A stretch of DNA of 64,000 nucleotides, from assembly GCA_046155285.1 (NCBI GenBank), contig JBJXEA010000016.1, positions 1 to 64,000 on the forward strand, written 5' to 3'. Made by a program: the position numbers and the translations under genes. The notes below the pieces were generated by a model. The model was not told the origin of the DNA. It worked only from the letters and a program-made list of their open reading frames with translations, and made no database searches. Source of the stretch: CAILHX01 sp046155285 (lineage in GTDB: Bacteria > Pseudomonadota > Gammaproteobacteria > Burkholderiales > Methylophilaceae). Below, in pieces: positions 53,239-61,998 of this stretch (within the stretch, counting starts at the first letter, position 1; every line of letters begins with the position of its first letter).

Positions 53239-55281
53239 TTAATTTTGAACAAGTGAGACAAGAACTTCTATCCCGTGTACCGCCGTACTTTCACCCATGT
53301 CTGTTTTTTGCCCCTGATTCAACACATTGACATTAACTCCCTCGGATTCACTTCTTGGCCAACGCCCCTTGGGAATGAGCGCTACTCCGTGAGGAAGTGC
53401 GTCTGAAATAGCAAGATCTAAGATTAATTGGCCGGTGTCATTGCTAACCTTCACCCTGCTTCCATGTACGAGTGATCGATGACTGGCGTCGTCTGGGTGC
53501 ATAAAAATGGTCGCTTCACCTGCATGACTAATGATTTTTGAAACATTTCCAAAACTGCTATTAAGTGTCCAAGTTGAAGCGGGAGATAACAAGCGTAGGT
53601 AACCAGCTTTAGGTTTCTGGTCTGCAATGGGTAGAGGAATACGTGGATGCCCATCTGCCTCTGCAGTTGCAGAGGCAAGCTCTATAAGGCCGGAAGGGGT
53701 AGAAAATGAAAAGTCGCCGAATTGAATGTGGGGTTCTTTGGGTACCGGTATTGTGCCTTTTATCGCAAGTGAACTAAAACTTTCTCCGAGATCAGCTTTT
53801 ATCATCAGATTCTTCAGGATATCCGCATCACTTTCATACAACTCTGGCTCGGAATAGCCCATGGCCTTAGAAAGGCGACGAAATATTTCCTGGTTTGGCA
53901 ATGCCTCACCCAATGGTTCCATGACTTTCACTTGGGCTGACAGCGTCAAATGGAAATATCCTGCCACCAAGTCATCAAACTCCAGAAAGCTCGCGGCCGG
54001 AAGAACGTAGTCGGCATAATCAGTAGTGTCTGTTGGAAACAAATCTGAAACCACAGTAAAGAGATCTTCACGCATCAACGCTTTTCTTAGGCGTTTCTGG
54101 TCAGGGTTCGAGGCGGCGATATTGATATTCCATGCAATTAGAGCGCGACTCTTAGTTGCATCTTCAAGATTTGCAGCCAAGTCCATATGACTGATCTTAG
54201 GTAAATCTCCAGAACAAAGATGCGGTGCTGCCAAATAGGTATCATCAATATGCCTGACAGACATGTCCCAATTAAGATAAAGCAAACCAGCGCCTAGTTT
54301 GGCAAGGTTGCCCGTAAGCGCTGGAAGCATGGCGCAGGCGCGCATGATATTGCCGCCACTAGGTTGACGTTGCAAGGCCTGACCCAGCCATAATAATGAA
54401 GGCCCTTTAGCATAGAGTAGCGCCACTTCTTCAATTTGCGCGGCGGGAACACCAGTCATTGCCTCACCCCAAGCCGGCGTGCAATCGGCCAGAACAGGCT
54501 CGATTTCATCCCATCCGATGGTATGTGCTGAAACAAAGTCATGGGCTATCAAATTTTCACGATGGATGACATGCAGCAAAGAGTAGGCGAGTGCAGCATC
54601 GCTTCCAGGAAAAGGCTGAAGATGAATGTCAGCTGCCGCCGCTGTTGCTGTGCGAACAGGATCTACCACTACCACTTTCGCATGGGTTTTGCCTAACCAA
54701 TGCTCATTGACATGCGGACCTGAAGCCGAGGGATTAGCACCCCAAACTAGAATACATTTCGCCGCATCAGCCATGCGAGGATCAAAGCCATACAGGGAAG
54801 TTCCATAGCTATAATTTAGTGCTACGTGACCAGCCATATTGCAAATCGTGTCAGGATTGACTTCGGTTGCACCCAATTTATTAAAAAATCTTGAGGGAAA
54901 CATAAAAGCCAGCAATGAGATGGTGCCGGTGTAGTGAGCATTGAAGATGGCTTGGGAACCATCTGTGGCAATAATGCTTTTGAAACGCGTGGCAATTTCA
55001 TTGCATGCTTCATCCCAAGAAATGGGTTCGAATTTACCTTCTCCCTTAGCCCCAGTTCGGCGCAAAGGTGTTGTTAGCCGCGCTTTTGGATCACGCCACT
55101 CATGGTTATAGGCGATTGAGCACTTTTCGCAAAGTTTTCCACGACTGACGTGATGGTCAGGATCGCCTCGTACTTGGACGATATGCCCATTTTTCTTGGT
55201 GACCGCAATACCGCAGGTATCGTAACAATCTCGTGGACAAGTAGTCAGTATCGTTGAATCTGTTGAGGGGTTCAGGTTCAT
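53239..55281 (-). CDS. Molybdopterin oxidoreductase, formate-dehydrogenase-like family
   Basis: 680 residues, bis-MGD oxidoreductase of the DMSO-reductase superfamily, with no signal peptide. The N-terminal [4Fe-4S] ligands are C15, C19, C23 and C51 (CPRDCYDTC...GKLC). The molybdenum ligand is probably C147 in DTICNMAG. The Cys-His pair of standard formate dehydrogenases is absent, because Asn follows the Cys. By context it could be the FDH4-type enzyme of methylotrophs, but that is inference. It is 47 bases downstream of the Fae-like gene, same strand. Confidence 0.85.
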   Translation of the reverse strand: MNLNPSTDSTILTTCPRDCYDTCGIAVTKKNGHIVQVRGDPDHHVSRGKLCEKCSIAYNHEWRDPKARLTTPLRRTGAKGEGKFEPISWDEACNEIATRFKSIIATDGSQAIFNAHYTGTISLLAFMFPSRFFNKLGATEVNPDTICNMAGHVALNYSYGTSLYGFDPRMADAAKCILVWGANPSASGPHVNEHWLGKTHAKVVVVDPVRTATAAAADIHLQPFPGSDAALAYSLLHVIHRENLIAHDFVSAHTIGWDEIEPVLADCTPAWGEAMTGVPAAQIEEVALLYAKGPSLLWLGQALQRQPSGGNIMRACAMLPALTGNLAKLGAGLLYLNWDMSVRHIDDTYLAAPHLCSGDLPKISHMDLAANLEDATKSRALIAWNINIAASNPDQKRLRKALMREDLFTVVSDLFPTDTTDYADYVLPAASFLEFDDLVAGYFHLTLSAQVKVMEPLGEALPNQEIFRRLSKAMGYSEPELYESDADILKNLMIKADLGESFSSLAIKGTIPVPKEPHIQFGDFSFSTPSGLIELASATAEADGHPRIPLPIADQKPKAGYLRLLSPASTWTLNSSFGNVSKIISHAGEATIFMHPDDASHRSLVHGSRVKVSNDTGQLILDLAISDALPHGVALIPKGRWPRSESEGVNVNVLNQGQKTDMGESTAVHGIEVLVSLVQN

Positions 55282-55328
55282 ATCGTCATTACCTTTCTAC
55301 AGGAGATTGTTTCCGGTTTATGTCGTCA

Positions 55329-55892
55329 TTAGCGTTTGGGCGGCTTCAGCTTACCGTCCAGTCCCATTTGGAAATATTTATGGATGATTTTGTCCTGATT
55401 TTCCAGCAACCAATCAATATCTGGCTGATTATTCATGGCTTTGTGTATCGCCATAGCAGTCGCTTTACGATGAATATCAAATAAAATCTGGTGGTCCAGA
55501 TTCTCGTCGTTTGCTACGCTAGGATTGAGCCACACCGATACGATGATGCCCAAATCATTAGCCTTTTCTTTGGGAATATCACCCGCCCGCACGGCATCGA
55601 GCACGCCATTGGCAATCGCCGCTTGCACTGTGCCCATTAAAATGTTGGTGTAGTGACTATTGGTCACAGTGACTTTGCTCACCATCAAGGTCACTGGCCG
55701 CACCTGAATATCCGTATTCAGAATCGCAAATACGCGGGTATGGCCTTGCACCTGGTCTCCGGTCAAGGAGGCAATCGCCATTCCCACCGGACCATCCAGC
55801 TCGCCAATAACAATTTCAGGCTCTGCCGCAGTACCAGGAGGTCCACCCGCTACCAGCGCCTCCCCTGTGCGCAACACGATTTTTTCACTCAT
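55329..55892 (-). CDS. Formaldehyde-activating enzyme homologue (Fae-like) without the catalytic His
   Basis: 187 residues. It is clearly homologous to Fae: GEALV near the start, VRPVTLMVSKVTV, GPAQ-region equivalent NILMGTVQAAIANGVLDAV, then KANDLGIIVSVWLNP. In Fae of Methylorubrum His22, before DLIIG, is the general acid; here the aligned residue is Glu24 and the first His of the chain is at 51. It has a two-residue longer loop before EIVIG and a C-terminal basic tail KLKPPKR. It is probably one of the Fae2/Fae3-type paralogues of unknown function, first gene of a two-gene operon. Confidence 0.88.
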   Translation of the reverse strand: MSEKIVLRTGEALVAGGPPGTAAEPEIVIGELDGPVGMAIASLTGDQVQGHTRVFAILNTDIQVRPVTLMVSKVTVTNSHYTNILMGTVQAAIANGVLDAVRAGDIPKEKANDLGIIVSVWLNPSVANDENLDHQILFDIHRKATAMAIHKAMNNQPDIDWLLENQDKIIHKYFQMGLDGKLKPPKR

Positions 55893-55949
55893 TATTCATT
55901 CCTTTAAGATAACAATAGGTAACTTTTATTACCTTCATTAAACACCAAG

Positions 55950-55982
55950 TTTAACGCATAAGCTCAAAATGACTGTCAATTT
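55950..55982 (-). promoter_or_regulatory. Candidate promoter and palindrome upstream of the Fae-like gene
   Basis: TTGACA on the minus strand (55979-55974) lies in a palindrome TGACTGTCA (55970-55978, imperfect out to 55966-55982). The -10 is weak (GTTAAA or CGTTAA at 18 or 17 bases). The gap to the divergent XRE-cupin gene is 186 bases, so that regulator could bind here. Confidence 0.45.
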
Positions 55983-56078
55983 CTCTCTTTTTTGTATGTG
56001 CAAATCTGGTGAGTTCCCTCATTATTGTATAGACTGAAAATGACAGACTCAAAATAACCAAACATAACGGTTGAAAAA

Positions 56079-56723
56079 ATGGTCGCAAACAATCCCGCCC
56101 CAACTCCCATGGTGATGCCGCCGAGTTCCACCGCCAAAAAGCTGGATCGCTACCTTGGCAACACGATTAAGGAGCTACGGCTACAACATCACCTGACCAT
56201 CGCCGATGTGGCGCTACGTGCCAACATCAGCAAAGGCATGTTGAGTAAAATCGAAAATGGGCTGGCTTCCGCCAGCTTAGACACGCTTGAACAATTAGCC
56301 AACGCCTTAGGCGTCACACTTTCCAAGCTGTTTAACACTTATAACGTCCCCAGCGGCAACACCCAACACATCAAAAGCGGGCATGGCATGGAGGTGGTAC
56401 GCCGCGGTACGCGCGTTGGGCATACCTACCAACTGCTAGCCTATGACCAAGGTCCGCAAAAAACCTTTGAGCCTTTTCTCATTAGTCTGGAAGATTCAGG
56501 CGAAGAATTTCCCGCCTTTGAACATCCCGGAACCGAGTTTCTGTATATGCTGGAAGGCAAGCTGGAATACCGCGTGGGCAATGAAACCTTTGTGCTGGAA
56601 CCTGGCGATTCACTGACATTTCAAGGGGAAATCCCGCATCGGCCAGAAAATTTACTGGTCATGCCCATACGCTTTCTGGCCATTATCCACTACAACGTGC
56701 TCAGTCAAGAGGGTGACGAGTAA
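56079..56723 (+). CDS. XRE-family regulator with C-terminal cupin domain
   Basis: 214 residues. HTH at about 25-80 (IKELRLQHHLTIADVALRANISKGMLSKIENGLASASL) and a cupin barrel at about 110-205 (FPAFEHPGTEFLYMLEGKLEYRVG, LEPGDSLTFQGEIPHRPEN). The cupin probably senses a small molecule. Divergent from the Fae-like operon and followed by a coupled acetyltransferase gene, it is the best candidate for control of the adjacent C1/methylamine genes. The C-terminus resembles regulators such as PuuR/SutR. Confidence 0.92.
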   Translation: MVANNPAPTPMVMPPSSTAKKLDRYLGNTIKELRLQHHLTIADVALRANISKGMLSKIENGLASASLDTLEQLANALGVTLSKLFNTYNVPSGNTQHIKSGHGMEVVRRGTRVGHTYQLLAYDQGPQKTFEPFLISLEDSGEEFPAFEHPGTEFLYMLEGKLEYRVGNETFVLEPGDSLTFQGEIPHRPENLLVMPIRFLAIIHYNVLSQEGDE

Positions 56724-57175
56724 TGGAATGTACCATCCACGACGCTAACCTCGACGACATCCCTCAGTTGGTCAGCCTGCTGAATGCGCTTTTCAGCATA
56801 GAAGTGGATTTCAACCCCAACACGGCACAACAAATTAAAGGTTTGCAATTACTGCTTGCCGAGCCATCACGCGGGGTCATCAAAGTTGCCCGCAACGCCA
56901 GCGACGTAGCCGTTGGCATGGTCAGCGCACAACTCGTCATTTCCACCGCGCAAGGCGCACCCTCGGCGTGGATAGAAGACATGGTCATTCGTCAGGAATA
57001 TAGACAATCAGGAATAGGTCGCCGCTTGCTGGACGCCGCGCTGGCATGGGCAAAAGCGCAAGGTGCCTCAAGGGCGCAATTGCTGGTGGATGTCACCAAC
57101 GACTCAGCTCTTGGCTACTATCGGCACTTGGGATGGGAAGATACGTCATTACAGGCAAGACGCTTATTTCTTTGA
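56723..57175 (+). CDS. GNAT-family N-acetyltransferase
   Basis: 150 residues of the GNAT fold. The acetyl-CoA loop is VIRQEYRQSGIGRRLLDAALAWAKAQGASR (Q/RxxGxG/A form), ending with the YYRHLGWED beta5-alpha4 block. Its start overlaps the XRE-cupin stop by one base, so it is probably regulated with it. Substrate unknown. A 22-base tandem repeat covers its stop codon. Confidence 0.9.
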   Translation: MECTIHDANLDDIPQLVSLLNALFSIEVDFNPNTAQQIKGLQLLLAEPSRGVIKVARNASDVAVGMVSAQLVISTAQGAPSAWIEDMVIRQEYRQSGIGRRLLDAALAWAKAQGASRAQLLVDVTNDSALGYYRHLGWEDTSLQARRLFL

Positions 57176-57210
57176 AACATAACTCTTTTTTCTTTGAAAC
57201 ATAACTCTTT
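57169..57210. repeat. 22-bp tandem duplication across the GNAT stop codon
   Basis: tctttgaaacataactcttt occurs at 57169-57188 and 57191-57210. The first copy contains the stop codon (57173-57175), so the duplication did not alter the protein. Confidence 0.85.
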
Positions 57211-57286
57211 GCAACACAAAACAGACTCACTCAATCCTGAATCACTTGCCTCTGATAGGCGACCCTATTAAACCTCATGAAGTTCA

Positions 57287-57357
57287 TCAAGTCGCTGCAT
57301 ATCCCTGCGGCAAATAGTCCTGATTCTGCCTGCAATCCTAACTATGGCAGCCTCCAT
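57287..57357 (-). pseudogene. Remnant of a zinc-ribbon gene like the one at 39435-39650
   Basis: The minus-strand reading gives H-S-stop-D-C-R-Q-N-Q-D-Y-L-P-Q-G-Y, aligned to HCQDCGQNQEDLPQGY of the intact gene. CAG has become TAG, one Cys codon has become Ser and the 5' part is not found. Roughly 60 bases match well by eye. The rest of the 281-base spacer (57176-57456) shows no gene. Confidence 0.65.
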
Positions 57358-57456
57358 AAATAAAAACAGAGTCAAAGCAATAATCCTGAATGGTGAAGAA
57401 ACTGTAAAGAGCCTCAACTGTCTGATGCAGTGTACAAACAGCAAAGGAATAAACTC

Positions 57457-58083
57457 ATGTTTATGGTCTATGGCGTTAGTGGTCCAACGTTTAGCGGCTC
57501 ACTCGAAGAGCTGCGACGAGTCAACGCGCTGAAGCGCAGTTCGGCTCCTCGCAGAGTCGCATCCAGAGCCACAGAGTTTGAAGCAGGAACCGTTTTCGAA
57601 GACAGACCCAGCGTGGCGGCAATTAAAGCCTACAAGGCGCTGTTGCAAACCGATGTTGACCGAGGCCCGCTCTACCATGCTTATCAAATCATGAACAACA
57701 ACGTCATCACACTACAAGACGATGATGACGTAGCGCGGGCTTGGCAGGTTCTTCGTGAGCATCGCATCCATCAATCCCCAGTTCTAAATGCAGAAAATAG
57801 GCTGGTCGGTATTGTCAGCGAAAGGGATTTGCTCACCACGATTTACATCAAAGACGGAAAAGTAGTGGATTCCATGTATCGCAAAGTGCGCGACGTAATG
57901 ACATCACCCGTGGTAGCCGCCGAATTGGTAACCGACATACGCAGAATTGCCACCGTAATGATAGAACACGGAGTTGACGGAGTTCCTATCCTGAACGAAA
58001 ACAAAGCACTAGTTGGCTTCATCTCCCGCACCGACATTTTGCGCTCCGTGATTACAGACCCGCCAGTGAGCTTGTGGCGCTAG
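57457..58083 (+). CDS. CBS-domain pair protein
   Basis: 208 residues from MFMVYGVSG (57457), which has AAGGA eight bases upstream; the open frame to 57430 is shorter in support. The N-terminal roughly 75 residues are basic, with no known domain. Two CBS motifs follow: VITLQDDDDVARAWQVLREHRIHQSPVLN / LVGIVSERDLL, and VMTSPVVAAELVTDIRRIATVMIEHGVDGVPIL / LVGFISRTDILRS. It may bind adenosine nucleotides; no partner gene is adjacent. Confidence 0.88.
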   Translation: MFMVYGVSGPTFSGSLEELRRVNALKRSSAPRRVASRATEFEAGTVFEDRPSVAAIKAYKALLQTDVDRGPLYHAYQIMNNNVITLQDDDDVARAWQVLREHRIHQSPVLNAENRLVGIVSERDLLTTIYIKDGKVVDSMYRKVRDVMTSPVVAAELVTDIRRIATVMIEHGVDGVPILNENKALVGFISRTDILRSVITDPPVSLWR

Positions 58084-58102
58084 GCCGATGTGTCATTTTT
58101 TT

Positions 58103-58192
58103 TGGCGGAGAGGGTGGGATTTGAACCCACGATACACTTGCGTGTATGCCTGATTTCGAGTCAGGTACATTCAACCACTCTGCCACCTCTCC
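58103..58192 (-). tRNA. tRNA-Ser (CGA anticodon)
   Basis: 90 nt with encoded CCA (tgg at 58103-58105 on plus). Acceptor GGAGAGG/CCTCTCC, long variable arm (tacacttgcgtgta stem) and anticodon loop CTCGAAA giving CGA. serS lies 2.5 kb away. Confidence 0.95.
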
Positions 58193-58289
58193 TTTTACCA
58201 CGCATCAGCGGCGCATTTTAGCATGAGGCTAGAAGCCGCGCCCCCTCTTATAGCTGGACAAGGCGCTCAAAGTTAGCGACACTGGCCTT

Positions 58290-59741
58290 ATGCGACGCCT
58301 GCTAATAATCCTTTTGCTATCCACGCTGCTAGCCGCTTGCAGTCGGCCTTCCAGGCCTTTAGCTCCGGTTCGGCAAAGCCACGAAATCGTAGTCGTCACC
58401 TACAACAGCCCGACGACTTATTATGTCAATGGTAATAGCGATTTCGCGGGAATTGAATACGACTTGGCCAGGCTGTTTGCCGCAGAATTGAGCAAAAACG
58501 CTGACGTACCTTTTAAGGTGAAATTTCTGGTGGTGAATAGCGTGGGCGAAGTCATCCCCACGCTGCTCAAAGGTCACGCCCATATTGCAGCGGCGGGTTT
58601 GGAGATTACGCGGCTGCGCAGCCATTTGGTGCGTTTTGGGCCGAGTTATCAGCAAGTGCAGCCGCAATTGGTGACGCATAAAGACATCGCCGAAGAACCG
58701 CATAACCTAAGCGAGATTAACGGCATGTCATTGCAAGTATCTTCTGGTAGCGGCGTTGCCGAGCAGCTGGCCGACATCAGTGTGGACATGCCCCATTTGC
58801 AATGGCGCGAAGCCCCGCTAACGGGTAGTGACGAGCTCCTGGAAAAAGTGGCGGAAGGCACGCTGGATGCCACCGTTGCAGATTCACACTTGGTGGCGAT
58901 GGTGCAGAATTATTACCCCGATTTGCAGCCTGCTTTCAATGTCGGAGCGCCGCGCAATCTGGCTTGGGGTTTTCCTAAAGAGGGTGATCACTGGCTCTAT
59001 CAGCAAGCCGATGCCTTCTTCGCCCGCATTCAGAGTGACGGCACTTGGCGAAACTTGCAAGACCGCTACTACGGCCATTCCACGCGCCTGAATGCGATGG
59101 ATGTGAACGGCTTCCTGGAGCGCATGGAAACGTTGCTACCGCGCTATATCCCACTCATGAAAGCAGCACAGGCTTCTACCAATCTGGATTGGCGACTGCT
59201 GGCGGCGCTGAGCTATCAAGAATCACATTGGGATACCTTCAATACCTCGCCCACCAACGTGCGCGGCCTGATGATGCTGACCGAAGATACCGCAGATCGC
59301 ATGGGCGTGACTAACCGTCTTGATCCCAAACAAAGCATCATGGCGGGCGGGCGTTATTTGCTGCTACTTAAAGACGAAATTCCAGAACGTATTGTTGAGC
59401 CAGACCGTACCTGGATGGCACTGGCGGCTTATAACGTGGGCTTGGCGCATTTAGAAGATGCACGCATTTTGGCGCAGAAAATGAAGCTGAATCCCGATGC
59501 TTGGGCGGACGTGAAAAAGACACTGCCCTTACTCAATAAGGTCGAACACTATTCCAACTTGAAGTTCGGTTTTGCGCGTGGCGGCGCGGCGGTGATTTTT
59601 GTGGATTCCATCCGCACCTACCAAAAAATTCTGGAGAAATACCAAGAGAAGAAAGCCCCTGCACCTGCGCCACCAGCGCCGACATGGCTGCCAAAGTTCA
59701 ACCTGGCATGGTTGGGAATTGAAACGACAGCGATGCAGTAA
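58290..59741 (+). CDS. mltF: Membrane-bound lytic murein transglycosylase F
   Basis: Outer-membrane lipoprotein cleaving peptidoglycan. It has 483 residues. The lipoprotein signal ends LLAACSRPSR. A periplasmic-binding-like (SBP_bac_3) domain follows at about 33-265. The SLT catalytic domain has Glu in ALSYQESHWDTFNTSPTNVRG, with LMMLTEDTADRMG and AAYNVGLAHLEDAR. C-terminal residues are Pro/Ala-rich. The gene starts about 100 bases downstream of tRNA-Ser, opposite strand. Confidence 0.96.
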   Translation: MRRLLIILLLSTLLAACSRPSRPLAPVRQSHEIVVVTYNSPTTYYVNGNSDFAGIEYDLARLFAAELSKNADVPFKVKFLVVNSVGEVIPTLLKGHAHIAAAGLEITRLRSHLVRFGPSYQQVQPQLVTHKDIAEEPHNLSEINGMSLQVSSGSGVAEQLADISVDMPHLQWREAPLTGSDELLEKVAEGTLDATVADSHLVAMVQNYYPDLQPAFNVGAPRNLAWGFPKEGDHWLYQQADAFFARIQSDGTWRNLQDRYYGHSTRLNAMDVNGFLERMETLLPRYIPLMKAAQASTNLDWRLLAALSYQESHWDTFNTSPTNVRGLMMLTEDTADRMGVTNRLDPKQSIMAGGRYLLLLKDEIPERIVEPDRTWMALAAYNVGLAHLEDARILAQKMKLNPDAWADVKKTLPLLNKVEHYSNLKFGFARGGAAVIFVDSIRTYQKILEKYQEKKAPAPAPPAPTWLPKFNLAWLGIETTAMQ

Positions 59742-59825
59742 GAGTGGGTTAGTAATACCACTTTCATTCCAGCGGGGGCGGGCATGGCGGTATGCGAGTT
59801 TTGAGGTGAAGGCACGAAAGCTGCT

Positions 59826-59908
59826 GTAGGTTGGGCTGAACGTAGTAAAGCCCAACATCGCATAAGTTAGTATCACTGTTGGGTTTCATTGCATTCAGCC
59901 CAAACTAC
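59826..59908. repeat. Inverted repeat gtaggttggg...cccaaactac
   Basis: Arms gtaggttgggctgaacg and the complement cattcagcccaaactac, with a second inner pair cccaac/gttggg. It runs into the stop codon of the ion-channel gene (59905-59907). It is the common cccaac-type intergenic repeat of proteobacteria. Confidence 0.8.
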
Positions 59909-60693
59909 AATTTTCTAGCTTCTGTCGCGTCTAATTTCTGCTCAATGCGCTCTAGCCTTACCACTAGATCTTTCAGCAATTTCTCAGTCGCCTTTTCTTC
60001 GTCTTCTAATTTCTCAACCTCGCTGCCGATCAAAAATGCAGACAAACTCGCCGTCATCAGCGACACCAACACGATGCCCAAAAATATCAGCAGTGCTCCA
60101 AACATCCGTCCCGCTTCAGTGACCGGAACGATGTCGCCATACCCAGTATGCGAAACCGTCACCCACGCCCACCACATGCCATCCCATATGCTACCAATGG
60201 AAGGATCCAGGCGCGTTACCACAATGCCAGACAGTGCCACTACCACAAGACAAATCAACAAGATGCTGCCCACACGACCTTGCCCCAGTAGTTGTTTCAA
60301 ACGCCGGGAAAGCTTGATCAGCAAATACGCCATTAGCAGCAAGCGCAGATTTCTAAGTGCTCCGATCAAGGGTGAATGCACCCACTCCAGCGGAGTACCA
60401 GCAACAATGATGACCAGATTCATCCAATTACTGGATAAATAGCGCCATTTGTCCTTGACCAGAAAAGTCATGAAGCTGGTTTCAAACACGAATACCGACC
60501 AGATAATCCAGTCAAACAGCTTGACCGATCCCATGCCTATGGCGTTGATTTCTTCCAAGTACCACTCAATCGGAATCCACAGCGCCACCAGCAGAATCGG
60601 CCATTCCAAGCGCCGTCCCCACAACACAGCAGCACGGCTTTCCCGCGGGTCAACGCCGCTAAACCCCAGCACTTTAGCGAGTTTTATGGACAC
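59905..60693 (-). CDS. Ion transporter, voltage-gated potassium-channel-like
   Basis: 262 residues with about six hydrophobic segments. A voltage-sensor-like region has Arg/Lys repeats (LRNLRLLLMAYLLIKLSRRLK), and the pore loop WAWVTVSHTGYGDIVPVT has a filter HTGYGD where the usual is TVGYGD. The C-terminal tail is a charged coiled coil (EKLEDEEKATEKLLKDLVVRLERIEQKL). It is probably a tetrameric cation channel. It lies between serS and mltF, minus strand. Confidence 0.88.
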   Translation of the reverse strand: MSIKLAKVLGFSGVDPRESRAAVLWGRRLEWPILLVALWIPIEWYLEEINAIGMGSVKLFDWIIWSVFVFETSFMTFLVKDKWRYLSSNWMNLVIIVAGTPLEWVHSPLIGALRNLRLLLMAYLLIKLSRRLKQLLGQGRVGSILLICLVVVALSGIVVTRLDPSIGSIWDGMWWAWVTVSHTGYGDIVPVTEAGRMFGALLIFLGIVLVSLMTASLSAFLIGSEVEKLEDEEKATEKLLKDLVVRLERIEQKLDATEARKL

Positions 60694-60696
60694 CGT

Positions 60697-61974
60697 CTAA
60701 CTCGCTTTGAGTTGCTCCAACCCGTTCATGTAAGGCCGTAGAATTTCAGGAATAGTCACACTGCCGTCGGCGTTTTGATAATTCTCCAACACCGCCACTA
60801 GCGTGCGTCCTACGGCCAGCCCAGAACCATTAAGTGTATGCAGCAGTTCCGGTTTGCCAGCTTCGTTACGGAATCTGGCTTGCATTCTTCTGGCTTGGAA
60901 CGCCTCACAATTGGAAACTGAGGAAATTTCTCGATAAGTGTTTTGCGCGGGGAGCCAGACTTCAAGGTCATAAGTTTTCGTCGCGCCAAAACCCATATCA
61001 CCAGTACACAGCGCCATTACCCGATACGGCAAATCCAGTTTTTGCAGAATCGCCTCGGCGTGACCTACCATCTCCTCCAGCGCCTCGTAGCTCTTCTCAG
61101 GATGCACGATCTGCACCATCTCCACCTTGTCAAACTGGTGCTGGCGTATCATGCCGCGCGTATCCTTGCCATAAGAACCCGCCTCAGAACGGAAACACGG
61201 CGTATGCGCGGTAAGCTTGATGGGCAAGGCTTCCAGCGCCACGATGGTGTCGCGCACGGTGTTGGTGAGGGTGACTTCTGAAGTCGGAATCAGGTACAAC
61301 TTACTGTCGTTGTGCATCAGCGAAAACAAATCCGCCTCAAACTTGGGCAACTGCCCAGTCCCCATCAACGTTTCAGCATTGACCATGTACGGCGTATAAC
61401 ATTCGGTATAGCCATGCTCCTCAGTCTGCATATCCAGCATGAACTGCGCCAGCGCCCGGTGTAGCCTAGCAATTCCGCCACGCATCAAAGTAAACCTCGC
61501 GCCGGCCAGCTTCGCGCCAGTATCAAAATCCAAACCCAAAGGCGTGCCTACATCCACGTGGTCTTGCACCGCAAAATCAAAAGTTTTGGGCTGCCCTACA
61601 CGTCGCACTTCCACGTTATTTTCTTCTGATTTTCCGACTGGAACGCTGTCATGCGGCAGGTTAGGCAGCGTCAGCAGCAAGTCCTGCATCTGCGTTTGTA
61701 TCAGCGCCAGCTCTTCCTCATCCGCCTTAAGTTCATCGCCCAACGATGCCACCTCAGCCAATATCGCCGTAACGTCTTCGCCTTTGGATTTTGCAATACC
61801 AATTTGCTTGGAACTTGCATTACGCTTGGCCTGCAAGTCTTGCGTGCGCGTTTGCACTTGCTTGCGCTCGGCTTCCAGCGTAGAAAACTGCATAACGTCC
61901 AGCACGTAACCACGCGATGCCAGCCGCTTGGCGACTGCATCCAACTCATTTCTTAACAACTGAATATCTAACAT
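60697..61974 (-). CDS. serS: Seryl-tRNA synthetase
   Basis: Charges tRNA-Ser. It has 425 residues from MLDIQLLRNELD (61974); the frame is open to 62067 only through the repeat upstream. The N-terminal coiled-coil tRNA arm has TLEAERKQVQTRTQDLQAKRNASSKQIG. Class II motifs: motif 2 FRSEAGSYGKDTRGMIRQHQF and motif 3 AVGRTLVAVLENYQ. tRNA-Ser (CGA) lies nearby at 58103-58192. Confidence 0.98.
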   Translation of the reverse strand: MLDIQLLRNELDAVAKRLASRGYVLDVMQFSTLEAERKQVQTRTQDLQAKRNASSKQIGIAKSKGEDVTAILAEVASLGDELKADEEELALIQTQMQDLLLTLPNLPHDSVPVGKSEENNVEVRRVGQPKTFDFAVQDHVDVGTPLGLDFDTGAKLAGARFTLMRGGIARLHRALAQFMLDMQTEEHGYTECYTPYMVNAETLMGTGQLPKFEADLFSLMHNDSKLYLIPTSEVTLTNTVRDTIVALEALPIKLTAHTPCFRSEAGSYGKDTRGMIRQHQFDKVEMVQIVHPEKSYEALEEMVGHAEAILQKLDLPYRVMALCTGDMGFGATKTYDLEVWLPAQNTYREISSVSNCEAFQARRMQARFRNEAGKPELLHTLNGSGLAVGRTLVAVLENYQNADGSVTIPEILRPYMNGLEQLKAS

Positions 61975-61998
61975 AAAGCTCCCATTTTTATACTGACT

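Noticed and set aside
53239..55281. Firm assignment of the molybdoenzyme as formate dehydrogenase (FDH4)
   Set aside because: The Cys-His active-site pair is absent and no beta-subunit gene is adjacent, so only the family is claimed.
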